DNA of 64,000 nucleotides from Asticcacaulis sp. ZE23SCel15 (GTDB lineage: Bacteria > Pseudomonadota > Alphaproteobacteria > Caulobacterales > Caulobacteraceae). A program made the position numbers and the translations under genes. The stretch lies in assembly GCF_030505395.1 (NCBI RefSeq), contig NZ_CP130044.1, positions 1,659,001 to 1,723,000 on the forward strand, read 5' to 3'. Below, in pieces: positions 24,717 through 34,078 of this stretch. Under the pieces are notes generated by a model, which worked only from the letters and a program-made list of their open reading frames with translations, had not been told where the DNA came from and ran no database searches. Numbering within the stretch: the first letter of the stretch is position 1; each line of letters opens with the position of its first letter.

Positions 24717-27218
24717 ATGTCTGCGGGCACGCCATGGAGTGTTAAGGGTATAGATTCTAAGGCGCGCGAAGTCGCCAAGGATCTGGCGCGCCGGTCTGGC
24801 ATGACCCTGGGAGAATGGCTTAATCAGGTAATTCTGGAGGGCGATGAGCCCGAAGCCGATCCACGCGAAAATCGCGGTCGCCGTCCCTATGTGCCACAAA
24901 ACGATTATCAGCCGGAAATCGGTGAAGACTATGGTTCAGGGGGCGGGCGTATGAAGCGCACCTACACGTCATCACGTCATGATGAAGAGTTTATCAACCG
25001 TCCGCGTCGGTCGGCGCCAGCCTTTTCCTCCGTGGCGGCGCGTGAACGTGCGGCCCGTTATGAAGATGATTATGACCGCTATGATCGCGGTGGCGATGAG
25101 CGTCACCCGGCTGAGCGTCACAGCTCCGGCTCCGAAGACCTGTCGCGGGTAGCCCGTGCTCTGGAATCTCTGGGCTCGCGCATTGAAACCTCTGAGACCC
25201 GTTCGGCCTCGGCTGTGCGCGGAGTCTCTCAGGCCGTTGAAGGTCTGCTGACCCGTTTGGAGCGTACCGAAGCCGGGGTTACGGCGCGCACGGAACATCT
25301 GGCGGAAAAGCTGGAAAGTCATGCCGATGACGTGTTCACCTCGCGTGAGCGTCTGATGCGCACTGAGGAAGATCAGGCTGTGTTGGCCGAGCGTCTTGAG
25401 GCGGCGGAACGTCTGGTCGACGCGCAGGCTGAACGGCTTGAGGGCCTGTCAGGTCATCTGCGTGAAGAACGCGAACGGGTGGCCCGCCTTGAGGCCGAGT
25501 TGCGCGCCCCGCAGCAGCAGGAAAATATTCGCGCCCTCGAAGGGGCCTTGGGCAAGATTTCCAATCAGCTCTATGAAACCGATGTCCGCAATCGTGAAAA
25601 TTTCAAGGATGTGCGCTCGGACATGCTGGGTCTGTCGCACCGTCTGACCCAGATGGAATTGCGCGACCCCGATGCCGCGGCGCAAAGCCTGATCGATAAG
25701 GTCGTGGCGCAGGTGTCTCAGCGTCTGGACAGTGCCGAGGCTCAGACCTCGACGGCACTGAAAACCCTTGAACAAAGCTTTGCAGCACTTGATTCGCGCC
25801 TGCTTCGGACCGAAGAGCGCGGCGATGTGTCGGACCCGGAATTGGTGCAGTCTCTGCGTCGTCTGGCCGATGATCTGACCCGTCGTATCGATGAGGCCCG
25901 CGTCGAAATTGCCCGCTCCCTCGAAGACACTACCCATCACAATATCGAGCAGGCCTTAACCGGCGTGCACGAACAATTGGCGCAGGTCGATCAGCGTTCG
26001 GCCAAGGCCATTGAACAGATGGGCCATAATGTCCTAAAGGTGGCTGATAACCTTAACCGGAGAATGACGAGCGTGGAGCGTCAAGGCCATGACGCGGCAG
26101 ATCGTTTGAACGCTGAGATTCGCCGCGTGGCGGATTCGGTGGAGGTTCGTTTTGCGCGTCAGGACGGTCAGCATTCTCAGGCGCTGGAGCGTCTGGGGGG
26201 CGAGATCGCCCGGATTTCTGAGCGTCTGTCGAGCCGTATTTCCGACAGTGAACGCCGCACGGCGCAGGTTCTGGACGGGGTGCAGGAACACCTGCGCCAG
26301 ACCCATGAACATACCCATACTGAGTTGGGTGAGCGTATCCGCCAGAGCGAAGCCCGCACCGCCCAAATCCTTGAGGAAGCCCGTGCCCGCATTGAGCAGC
26401 GTCTGAGCAAGGCCGAGAGCCAGCACCTGGCGGAGCGGATGACGCGCTCAGGCCCTGAGAGCGATGTCCTGCCCAGCGCCTTTACTGCACCGCGCACCCG
26501 CTATGCGCCGCCACCGGAGCCTGTCGTCGAAGACGTTTTGGATGTGGTCGATGATGCAGAGGTCGACGCCGAATTGGACGCGGCGGCGGTCACCCGCTTT
26601 GACTTTACGCCGCCCGTGGCTGAGACGGTTGAGGCAGATACAGACGCTGACGACCTCGACCTGACCGGGCATCTGCTGAAAAATGTGACCGGCTTTGGTG
26701 AAGAGCGCGCCGACGATGGCCTGCAGGACGCGCGATTCAAGCCCGATTACGATCCGTTTGAGGATGATCTGGATGCTCCGGCAGCCTCGGTTGAGGTGGA
26801 GTCTTTCCGCGAGGACGATGAGGCCGATCCGTTCGCCGATGTCGCTCTGTCGCGTAAGACCGCGCCTCGTCTGCGTCACGACCGCGATCCGTTTGCGGAT
26901 GAAGCGGATGGTGAAGGGGCGGCTGATATTTTTGATGATGAGCCCCTAAAAGGTTTTGGGGCGCGCCGTGACGAAGAAGCCCCGCAAGAAGCCCCCGTCT
27001 CCGTCTCCACGCGCGATGCCCTGGCGGCCGCGCGGGCGGCAGTGCGGGCCAGCCTCGAAGACAGCGATGATCGCCGTCCGGGTCTGGGCGGGCTTAAGCT
27101 TGGGGCTTCACGCACCCGCGGTGCGGTGTCGGATAAGCCTGTTAAGACTGTAAAAGCCAGTGAGTTCAAAAGGCCCACAAAAGTCAGGCTTAGGCGAAAC
27201 CCTGAAAAAGGCCTTTAA
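24717..27218 (+). CDS. podJ: PodJ-like polar organiser, cytoplasmic part (frame broken before the membrane segment)
   Basis: 833 residues. The first ~40 residues (PWSVKGIDSKAREVAKDLAR, then RSGMTLGEWLNQVIL) match PodJ-type localisation factors of Caulobacteraceae. Residues ~135-610 are almost continuous coiled coil with repeated RTEE, LERTEAG, RISERLSSRISDSERRTAQ patterns; residues ~620-800 are acidic and proline-rich (DPFEDD, DPFADE). PodJ normally continues through one membrane helix into periplasmic Sel1 repeats; here the frame ends at 27218 and those parts lie in the next frame from 27160. Role by homology: scaffold for polar pili, holdfast and signalling proteins. Confidence 0.85.
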   Translation: MSAGTPWSVKGIDSKAREVAKDLARRSGMTLGEWLNQVILEGDEPEADPRENRGRRPYVPQNDYQPEIGEDYGSGGGRMKRTYTSSRHDEEFINRPRRSAPAFSSVAARERAARYEDDYDRYDRGGDERHPAERHSSGSEDLSRVARALESLGSRIETSETRSASAVRGVSQAVEGLLTRLERTEAGVTARTEHLAEKLESHADDVFTSRERLMRTEEDQAVLAERLEAAERLVDAQAERLEGLSGHLREERERVARLEAELRAPQQQENIRALEGALGKISNQLYETDVRNRENFKDVRSDMLGLSHRLTQMELRDPDAAAQSLIDKVVAQVSQRLDSAEAQTSTALKTLEQSFAALDSRLLRTEERGDVSDPELVQSLRRLADDLTRRIDEARVEIARSLEDTTHHNIEQALTGVHEQLAQVDQRSAKAIEQMGHNVLKVADNLNRRMTSVERQGHDAADRLNAEIRRVADSVEVRFARQDGQHSQALERLGGEIARISERLSSRISDSERRTAQVLDGVQEHLRQTHEHTHTELGERIRQSEARTAQILEEARARIEQRLSKAESQHLAERMTRSGPESDVLPSAFTAPRTRYAPPPEPVVEDVLDVVDDAEVDAELDAAAVTRFDFTPPVAETVEADTDADDLDLTGHLLKNVTGFGEERADDGLQDARFKPDYDPFEDDLDAPAASVEVESFREDDEADPFADVALSRKTAPRLRHDRDPFADEADGEGAADIFDDEPLKGFGARRDEEAPQEAPVSVSTRDALAAARAAVRASLEDSDDRRPGLGGLKLGASRTRGAVSDKPVKTVKASEFKRPTKVRLRRNPEKGL

Positions 27219-27915
27219 GGCGTCGTCCGTGGCCGTGGCCCTGACGGCGGTCGGTGCGGGCGGCTATGCTGTTCTGCGCGATGAGGGTAACTCCGGCCAG
27301 GCGCCGATCAAACCTGATGCCGCCCGTAAAACCGATGTGGCAACCCCCATTGCCGCCGCCGCTATCACCCCGCCGGTTGAAGATCGCGCCGCACTGGAGC
27401 GGCAGTTTCAGGACGCCGTTCAGGCCCTGACCGCCAATGATCCGGTCGGTATTGATAAGCTCAAGGCTGTGGCCAATCAGGGCTATGCTCCGGCTCAGTT
27501 CCGTCTGGGGCGGATATATGACGGCGAAGAAGGTTTCAGCGGCATTACACCGGACAAGACGCAGGCCCGTTTGTGGACGCAGCGTGCAGCCGAAGGCGGT
27601 GTGTCGCGCGCCATGCATAATCTGGGGCTGATGTATTATGCCGGTGACGGCGGCCAGCCTGATCGCGGTCAGGCCGCGACCTGGTTCCGGCGTGCGGCCG
27701 AGCGCGGCATCGTCGACAGCCAGTATAATCTGGGCATCATGTACCGCGAAGGTATCGGCGTCACGCTTAACCCGACTGAGGCCTATAAGTGGCTGCTGAT
27801 TGCTGAGGCAGGTGGCGATAAGGAAGCCGCACAGGCGGTAGCTGATCTGAAAGCCGAGCTGTCAGCCCCTCAGCGCCGCATCGCGGAGTTCAGGCCAACG
27901 GGTTTCAGGCGGTAA
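27160..27915 (+). CDS. PodJ-like C-terminal part: membrane helix and Sel1 repeats (out of frame with 24717-27218)
   Basis: Open frame, one base out of phase with the previous ORF and overlapping it by 59 bases. It begins with ETLKKAFKASSVAVALTAVG, the expected PodJ membrane helix, then a linker and three Sel1 repeats (APAQFRLGRIYDGEEGFSG, SRAMHNLGLMYYAGDGG, SQYNLGIMYREGIGV), expected in the periplasm. The only start is GTG at 27160, with no Shine-Dalgarno and a stop (TAA 27151-27153) just before it. That points to a shifted continuation rather than a separate gene. The C-terminal peptidoglycan-binding part of some PodJ proteins is absent. Confidence 0.75.
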   Translation: MSSKGPQKSGLGETLKKAFKASSVAVALTAVGAGGYAVLRDEGNSGQAPIKPDAARKTDVATPIAAAAITPPVEDRAALERQFQDAVQALTANDPVGIDKLKAVANQGYAPAQFRLGRIYDGEEGFSGITPDKTQARLWTQRAAEGGVSRAMHNLGLMYYAGDGGQPDRGQAATWFRRAAERGIVDSQYNLGIMYREGIGVTLNPTEAYKWLLIAEAGGDKEAAQAVADLKAELSAPQRRIAEFRPTGFRR

Positions 27916-28065
27916 CCGATGATACCGGCGCATTGGCATCTGCCCCGTCTGCGCCACAGCCTTAAGCGTCCGTTCAGACTCTGTTCAGTTAATCGCGCTA
28001 AGCTTGGTTAACGGCCTGCACCTTTGTGGGCATCGCGGCCGATTAGGGCCTTTGAACTTGAGCCT

Positions 28066-28995
28066 GTGAACGTGGATATCTACCTGCCCATTGCCGAAAT
28101 GTCGGTCAATGTCCTGACCATGATCGGGCTTGGGGTACTGGTGGGGTTTGTGTCGGGTCTGTTCGGTGTCGGCGGCGGGTTTCTGATGGCGCCGGTTCTG
28201 GTCTCGCTCGGTATTCCACCTTCCGTAGCTGTGGCCTCTCAGGCCGGACATGTGCTGGCGACCTCGACCTCCTCCGTTATGAGCTATAGCCAGAGCGACA
28301 GCGTCGATTACCGCATGGGCGCGGTTATGGCCGCCGGTGGGGTGGTTGGTGCCATTATCGGCGTTGAAATTTTCCGTATTCTGCGATTGTTGGGGCAGAT
28401 CGATCTGGTGGTGTCGGTCGCCTATCTTTTGGTGCTGGGCTCCATCGGCGGCATGATGCTGAACGAATCCCTGTCGGCCATGCTGCGCCGGCGTAAGGGC
28501 GAATCGCCCCCCCGGCCCAAGGTCAAGCGCCCGGTGTGGATATATGGACTGCCGTTCAAGATGCGCTTTCCGCGCTCAGGACTTTACATCAGCTTTATCC
28601 CTCCGGCGGCGATCGGGCTTCTGGTTGGGATATTGTCAGCCATGATGGGGGTCGGTGGCGGGTTTTTGATCGTGCCTGCCATGATCTATATTCTGCGCAT
28701 GAAGGCCTCGGTCGTGGTCGGCACCAGCCTGTTTCAGATTATTATCACGACGCTGGTGACCATGATCCTTCAGGCGGTGCGCAACCACAGCGTCGATATG
28801 ATTCTGGCGCTGATCCTGCTGGCGGGCGGGGTCGTCGGCGGGCAGGCCGGTATCCGTATGGCCAATCGCTTTCGCGCCGATGAACTGCGCGCGATCATGG
28901 CCGTGATCATCCTGATGGCCGGATTGCAGATGGGACTGTCGCTATTTGTGCCGCCGCAGGACCCGTTTGTCCTCGTACCCACGGGGCAGCAATAA
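28066..28995 (+). CDS. TauE/SafE (TSUP) family sulfite/organosulfur exporter-like protein
   Basis: About 309 residues, around eight membrane helices. Two halves repeat the family motif: GVLVGFVSGLFGVGGGFLMA near the start and GLLVGILSAMMGVGGGFLIV near residue 180. A basic cytoplasmic loop (LRRRKGESPPRPKVKRP) lies between. TSUP proteins move sulfite, sulfoacetate or related anions; substrate here is unknown. GTG at 28066 is taken as start; an upstream ATG at 28024 would add 14 residues. The stop overlaps the next start (TAATG). Confidence 0.85.
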   Translation: MNVDIYLPIAEMSVNVLTMIGLGVLVGFVSGLFGVGGGFLMAPVLVSLGIPPSVAVASQAGHVLATSTSSVMSYSQSDSVDYRMGAVMAAGGVVGAIIGVEIFRILRLLGQIDLVVSVAYLLVLGSIGGMMLNESLSAMLRRRKGESPPRPKVKRPVWIYGLPFKMRFPRSGLYISFIPPAAIGLLVGILSAMMGVGGGFLIVPAMIYILRMKASVVVGTSLFQIIITTLVTMILQAVRNHSVDMILALILLAGGVVGGQAGIRMANRFRADELRAIMAVIILMAGLQMGLSLFVPPQDPFVLVPTGQQ

Positions 28996-29798
28996 TGGTC
29001 GCCGTCCTTCCCCCCGCCATACCCCCCGCAATCGTTCAGGCCCTGCCCGAAGCGGCACCGTCCTCGAACATTCTCTCGACCGACCTGACCCAGAACCGTA
29101 TCGAAGTGTCGTCTTCGTTTCAGGGGGCCAAGGTCGTGGTTTACGGCGCGGTCGTCGAAAGCCGTGATCAACCGTCTGATGTCGTGGTCGTAGTCTCCGG
29201 CCCCAAGGCGTCGATGCGCCTGATCCGCAAGGTGCAGGTGGCGGGCTTGTGGCTCAACAGCCGCCCGGTGGTATTCGAAGGCGCGCCGGGTTTTTACATG
29301 GCTGCCTCATCCCAGCCGCTGGATCGGATCACCGGCTTTTCCAACCGCCGCCGTCTGGGGCTGGGGGTCGATTATATCGCCATGGATACGCCGCGCGACA
29401 CCAAGGTCGTGACGCGCTACGGCGTGCGCGATGTGGTGGTCAACAGCCTTGAGGACGATTACCTGGAGTGGCGGCAGGCGGTGACGCGCCTGAAACAGAA
29501 ATCCAGCCTCTATAGCGATAATCCGTTCGGGGTGCGCTTTGTCGACCGCAACCTGTTCCGCGCTGAGATCGACCTGCCGTCGGATGCCCCGATTGGCACC
29601 TATAAGGCCGAGGTCTGGCTGTTTCGCGATGGGGAGCCGGTCAGTTACAGTGCCAAACTGCTGCGGGTTGAAAAGGTCGGGTTTGAGCGCTTCATCTATG
29701 ACACCGCCCATCGGCGTCCGTGGATGTACGGTATCGTCAGTGCCCTGATCTGCATCGGGCTGGGCCTTGGGGCGTCACGCATTTTCCAGCGGCGTTAA
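28995..29798 (+). CDS. TIGR02186-type membrane-anchored protein, TauE partner
   Basis: 267 residues: possible weak N-terminal export signal, a large beta-rich domain (IEVSSSFQGAKVVVYGAV, VVVVVSGPKASMRLIRKVQVAGLWLNS, GFYMAASSQPLDRI) and one C-terminal helix (GIVSALICIGLGLGA) followed by SRIFQRR, so most of it should face the periplasm. This matches the conserved TIGR02186 family that sits beside TauE-like exporters in alphaproteobacteria; its job is not established. Translationally coupled to the exporter. Confidence 0.8.
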   Translation: MVAVLPPAIPPAIVQALPEAAPSSNILSTDLTQNRIEVSSSFQGAKVVVYGAVVESRDQPSDVVVVVSGPKASMRLIRKVQVAGLWLNSRPVVFEGAPGFYMAASSQPLDRITGFSNRRRLGLGVDYIAMDTPRDTKVVTRYGVRDVVVNSLEDDYLEWRQAVTRLKQKSSLYSDNPFGVRFVDRNLFRAEIDLPSDAPIGTYKAEVWLFRDGEPVSYSAKLLRVEKVGFERFIYDTAHRRPWMYGIVSALICIGLGLGASRIFQRR

Positions 29799-29852
29799 AC
29801 TGCGCGGGTTTTGTGTATTGGTTTTGTTCGCGCGAATGTTTAAGTTATTCGG

Positions 29853-32807
29853 GTGACTCGCGATGCGCCCCCACCCCCTGTAACTGATGAAGCCCAGCCT
29901 GCCGCCCTGCCGGACGCGCCGCCGTTGAGTTTCCGTGAGGTCTTGCCGGGACAGTCTCTGGCCTTCCTGCCGTCCAAAGCGGGCCTGAGCAACAGCCATC
30001 AGACCCGCCGGATCGAGATCGTGCATCTGCGTGAACTATGGGGCCGCGAGGCGCTGCTTGTTGCCAATGCACCGTTTATCCGTCAGCGCCTGTTTGCAGG
30101 CCGTGGCCACCGCGAAGTGCAGCATTTTGATGTGCTGGAGCTGTTCGCCTTTGTGCGTCCGGCGCAGTTTTGCGCCCCGTCAGTCGCGGGTGTGGCGCAG
30201 ATTATGGGTTACGGCGAGCCGGACGGCCTGGAAGAGGGCGCGTGGGTGCTGTTCCGGGTGGCCGAAGATCTGCTGTCTGAACTGGCTGCAGCGTCGGTGG
30301 CCTTCAGGCTGATGGCGCGGGCCAGCCTTAATTTCATGGCCAAAAACGGCTGGGTGTGGGCGGGCGCGGTTGAGGCGGCGCTGGCGCGCAATCCGCTGCC
30401 GGCCGATTTTGTGATCCCGCCTGCGCTTGAGGTCTGGACGCTGCTCGACGAGTGGGAGGATCAGGCCCCTGACGTGCCACCCAAATCGGTATCGGTGACT
30501 GAGGACGAAATCGCAGACGCCCTGTCGCGTCATCTGGTGCGGGCCGGTCTTGATGAACGCCGCCCTGAACAACTGGCCTTTGCCCAGTCGGCGCGGACGA
30601 TCTTTCAGCCGAAATGGGTGATGGATCAGCCGCACATGGTGCTGGCTGAGGCGGGCACCGGCGTGGGTAAGACCTTGGGGTACTTAGCCCCCGCTCAGGC
30701 CTGGGCGCAAAAAGCGCAGGGCAAGGTGTGGGTATCGACCTATACCCGCGCCCTGCAAAAACAGATTTTCAACGATACCCGCGCCCTGTTTGATACCGAT
30801 GCTGAGCGACAGATGAAGGTGGCGGTGCGCAAGGGCCGCGAAAACTATCTGTGTCTGCTTAATTATCAGGAGCGGCTAACTGCAGTCAGTCAGACGCCGG
30901 GGGAAGCGATCATTGCGGGCCTGATGGCGCGCTGGGTGGTCTATAGCCGTGACGGCGATATTATGGGCGGGGATTTTCCGACCTGGTTGCCATCGCTGTT
31001 GCCGGTCGGGTCGGGCGCGCACCTGTTTCAGTCGCTTAATCCGGCGGCTCTGGTTGACCGGCGCGGGGAGTGCATCCATTCGGCCTGCGCCCACTACCGG
31101 GTGTGCTTTGTCGAAAAGTCGATCCGTAAGGCGAAGTCGGCCCAGATCGTTATTGCCAACCATGCCCTCGTCATGGCGCAGGCGGCCTATGAGTTGCACG
31201 CGGCCCAGAAAGCCAACCTGAAAGCGACCGATGACCGCAGCGAAGAACCGTCCGAAGTGCCGGTGCTGTCGCGCCTGATCTTCGACGAGGGCCACCATGT
31301 CTTTGAGGCGGCGGATTCGGCGTTTTCGACGGCTCTGTCGGGGTTTGAGGCGGCGGAACTGCGGCGCTGGATACGCGGCAACGAAGGCCATCGGCGGCGC
31401 TCGCGCGGGCTGGAGCAGCGGCTGGGTGATCTGCTGGCCACGCGTGAGACGGCGCAGGATGCCCTCAAGGATCTGATCCGTGCGGCCCATGTTCTGCCGC
31501 AGGAAGGCTGGTCTCAGCGCCTGACAACGCGCACCCAGTCGGGAAATATGATGGAGCCGCTGGGGCCGATTGAAGCCCTGCTGGCCACGGTCATGAAGCA
31601 GGTCGAGATCCGTCAGGCCGACACCACCTCGCGCTCACGCTATCGCGCGGACACGGAGGCGGGCGGTGAATGTGAAGCCCATCCGTGCCTGCCCGAAGTG
31701 GCCGAAGCCTCAAAGGCGGCGGCGGTGGCTTTGCGCGGCATCGAAGCCCCACTGCTGGCGCTGGTGCGGGCGATTGAGGATGTGCTTGATGCGGAAAATA
31801 CCGAACTGGAACCGCAGGAGCGCATCAGGCTTGACGGGGCCTTGCGCGGGCTGGAGCGGCGGGCGCGGATAACGCTTCCGGCGTGGCGGGCTCTGTTGCA
31901 GCATATGGCCAATGATGAGGATGAGACGAAACCGCCGTCCAATCAACCGGCCTTCGTCGATTGGTTCGCCGCCGAGGCGATGGGTGGTCGGGTGGTCGAT
32001 GTCAGCCTGAACCGCCACTATGTCGACCCGTCGATCCCGCTGGCCGAATATGTGCTCAAACCCGCCCATGGCGTGCTGATGGCGTCAGCGACCTTGAGTG
32101 ATGGCAGTTCTGATGACCGGTTTGCGCTGGCGCGGCAACGGACGGGCGCCAACCATCTGGTCATGGGGGCCAAGGATGTGCGCATTACTTCGCCGTTTGA
32201 TTATGGCGAGCAGGCGCGGCTGTTTGTGGTCACCGATGTCGCCCGCGACGATGCGCGCGCGCTGACGGCCGCCATGCGCGCGCTGTTTCTGGCGTCGCGC
32301 GGCGGGGGACTGGGGCTATTTACAGCGATCCGCCGCCTCAAGGCCGTCTATGAGCACCTGCACCGTCCGCTGGCCGAGGCGGGGATATCGCTTTATGCCC
32401 AGCACGTTGATTCGCTCGATGTGTCGGACTTGGTCAGCGTGTTTCGCTCAGAGCACAATTCTTGCCTGCTGGGCACGGATGCCGTGCGTGACGGTATCGA
32501 CGTGCCGGGGGGTGCCTTGCGGCTGATCGCCTTTGACCGGGTGCCGTGGCCGCGGCCGGATGCCCTGCACCGGGCGCGCCGTGAGCATTTCGGGGGGCGA
32601 CTTTATGACGATGCGCTGGTGCGGGCCAAACTCGCTCAGGCCTTCGGGCGGCTGATCCGGCGCAAAGACGATAAGGGCGTGTTTGTTATGCTCGATTCCG
32701 CGGCCCCGACGCGCCTGTTTGAGAGCCTGCCCGACGGTGTGGTGTTGCAGCGCTGCACACTGGCCGAGGCTCTGATAGCGATTGAGGCGTTTTTGTTTCC
32801 AGCTTAA
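29853..32807 (+). CDS. dinG: DinG/XPD-type Fe-S ATP-dependent DNA helicase
   Basis: 984 residues, superfamily 2 helicase. After a ~200-residue extension come Walker A LAEAGTGVGKTLGYLAPA near residue 266, an iron-sulfur cluster set of four cysteines (one in ENYLCLLNY near 333, then GECIHSACAHYRVCF near 405-418), DEGHH box LIFDEGHHVFEA near 476, MASATLSDGSSDD, and C-terminal GTDAVRDGIDVPGGALRL and QAFGRLIRRKDDKGVFV. DinG-type enzymes unwind 5'-3' and resolve R-loops and unusual DNA. The GTG start at 29853 has no obvious ribosome site; start uncertain. The symbol denotes family only. Confidence 0.88.
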   Translation: MTRDAPPPPVTDEAQPAALPDAPPLSFREVLPGQSLAFLPSKAGLSNSHQTRRIEIVHLRELWGREALLVANAPFIRQRLFAGRGHREVQHFDVLELFAFVRPAQFCAPSVAGVAQIMGYGEPDGLEEGAWVLFRVAEDLLSELAAASVAFRLMARASLNFMAKNGWVWAGAVEAALARNPLPADFVIPPALEVWTLLDEWEDQAPDVPPKSVSVTEDEIADALSRHLVRAGLDERRPEQLAFAQSARTIFQPKWVMDQPHMVLAEAGTGVGKTLGYLAPAQAWAQKAQGKVWVSTYTRALQKQIFNDTRALFDTDAERQMKVAVRKGRENYLCLLNYQERLTAVSQTPGEAIIAGLMARWVVYSRDGDIMGGDFPTWLPSLLPVGSGAHLFQSLNPAALVDRRGECIHSACAHYRVCFVEKSIRKAKSAQIVIANHALVMAQAAYELHAAQKANLKATDDRSEEPSEVPVLSRLIFDEGHHVFEAADSAFSTALSGFEAAELRRWIRGNEGHRRRSRGLEQRLGDLLATRETAQDALKDLIRAAHVLPQEGWSQRLTTRTQSGNMMEPLGPIEALLATVMKQVEIRQADTTSRSRYRADTEAGGECEAHPCLPEVAEASKAAAVALRGIEAPLLALVRAIEDVLDAENTELEPQERIRLDGALRGLERRARITLPAWRALLQHMANDEDETKPPSNQPAFVDWFAAEAMGGRVVDVSLNRHYVDPSIPLAEYVLKPAHGVLMASATLSDGSSDDRFALARQRTGANHLVMGAKDVRITSPFDYGEQARLFVVTDVARDDARALTAAMRALFLASRGGGLGLFTAIRRLKAVYEHLHRPLAEAGISLYAQHVDSLDVSDLVSVFRSEHNSCLLGTDAVRDGIDVPGGALRLIAFDRVPWPRPDALHRARREHFGGRLYDDALVRAKLAQAFGRLIRRKDDKGVFVMLDSAAPTRLFESLPDGVVLQRCTLAEALIAIEAFLFPA

Positions 32808-32950
32808 GAACTCCCCCTGTTGCAGGGGGAGCTGTCTTTGAGTTAACCTCAAAGACAGAGGGGGTAATATCGGACGATCCGGTTGTCTGATGCGCCAGTT
32901 ACCCCACCACCCCCTTCGGGGTATCCTCCCCTGCAACAGGGGAGGTTCTG
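32808..32950 (+). repeat. 143-base palindromic intergenic repeat (family R3, copy A)
   Basis: Begins at the dinG stop. Order: GAACTCCCCCTGTTGCAGGG hairpin, an 11-base perfect stem CTGTCTTTGAG / CTCAAAGACAG, AGAGGGGGTA, a variable core, ACCCC, and a closing hairpin CTCCCCTGCAACAGGGGAGG, then TTCTGA. Copies B (53712-53848) and C (56598-56742, inverted) share this order. Confidence 0.85.
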
Positions 32951-32971
32951 AGCCTGAAAAGGGGATACCTC

Positions 32972-34039
32972 GTGACCGACGACACAATCACTGCCGCCGA
33001 GAAACCCAAAAAAGCGCCGCCCAAATGGGGGCTGGCCTGGCCATTCCTGATCGTGCTGATCGCCCTTGGGCTATGGAGCGCCTACTGGATCTATATGGCC
33101 CGTCAGGTCGAGAGCAACCTGACCGCGCACCGTGAGGCTCTGATCCGGGCGGGGTATCATGTCCAGTACGATCCGGTCAGCGTGCGCGGCTACCCTTTTC
33201 GCATGTTCATGGAATTCAAAAAGGTTGAGGTCGTTGCCCCGTCCGGTAAGGGTTTTGCCGCACCGGTGATCGCCGCTGAGGCCAATGCCTATGCGCTTGA
33301 TAAATGGGTGATGGTGGCGGAAAAAGGCCTCACCCTGTTGCGCGGGCGTCATGAAGGCCTTGATCTGGGGCAGGTGACGGTGACCGGCGATGCCCTGCGC
33401 GCCAGTGTGTCGGGACTCAATAAGCCGGTTTATGATGTGGCCATCGAAGGTCTTAATCCGGTGTTTGTGTCGTCCGATCCGGCGCGGCCCTTTGCTCTGA
33501 GCGGTGCTGAGCGGTTCGAGGCTTATCTGCGGCCCAACGCCAAGACCGCAGATATGGCTGATATTCTGGTGCGCATCACCGGCGCTAAGGGCGATCCGTT
33601 GAGTTTGGCGGGCAAGATCGGCCAGACCAAGCCGTTCACCCTGCACTGGGAAGCCAGCGTCAATCACCTGTCGCAGTTTAAGGGCGTTGACTGGGGCCAA
33701 AGTGTTGAGGCCTGGCAAAAGGGCGGCGGGGCGTTGAGCGCTATGAAATCATCGCTCAAGATCGAGGAGCTTAATCTGTTTCTGGAAAGCGACCTGATGA
33801 GCGTCGATTCAAACCGCCGCCTGAATGGCCAGCTCAAGCTCGAAATCTCAGGCTCAGGCGATCCGTTCGGGTTTTTGCTGTCGACTGGCCTGATTGATGC
33901 CCAGTACGAACCTCTGGCGCGGCCGCTGGTCGGGGTGCGCATGGTCGCCGAAAAGGCAGTGGTGATGAATTTCGAGTTCAGGGACGGCGGCACCTATACC
34001 GGCCCGCTCAAGGTTTCCGACGCCCCCAAGGTGTTTTAA
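32972..34039 (+). CDS. DUF2125 membrane-anchored protein
   Basis: 355 residues; a signal-anchor near residues 20-45 (WGLAWPFLIVLIALGLWSAY) followed by a large exported domain with GYHVQYDPVSVRGYPFRMFMEFKKVEV, typical of alphaproteobacterial DUF2125. Resembles other AsmA-like or lipid-interacting envelope proteins in layout, but function is not known. GTG start at 32972 with AAAGGGG about 8 bases upstream. It begins just after repeat copy A, which separates it from dinG. Confidence 0.8.
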   Translation: MTDDTITAAEKPKKAPPKWGLAWPFLIVLIALGLWSAYWIYMARQVESNLTAHREALIRAGYHVQYDPVSVRGYPFRMFMEFKKVEVVAPSGKGFAAPVIAAEANAYALDKWVMVAEKGLTLLRGRHEGLDLGQVTVTGDALRASVSGLNKPVYDVAIEGLNPVFVSSDPARPFALSGAERFEAYLRPNAKTADMADILVRITGAKGDPLSLAGKIGQTKPFTLHWEASVNHLSQFKGVDWGQSVEAWQKGGGALSAMKSSLKIEELNLFLESDLMSVDSNRRLNGQLKLEISGSGDPFGFLLSTGLIDAQYEPLARPLVGVRMVAEKAVVMNFEFRDGGTYTGPLKVSDAPKVF

Positions 34040-34078
34040 GTGATAAGCGCTTTGGCTGCCGATGCGCGTCTTGGACAC

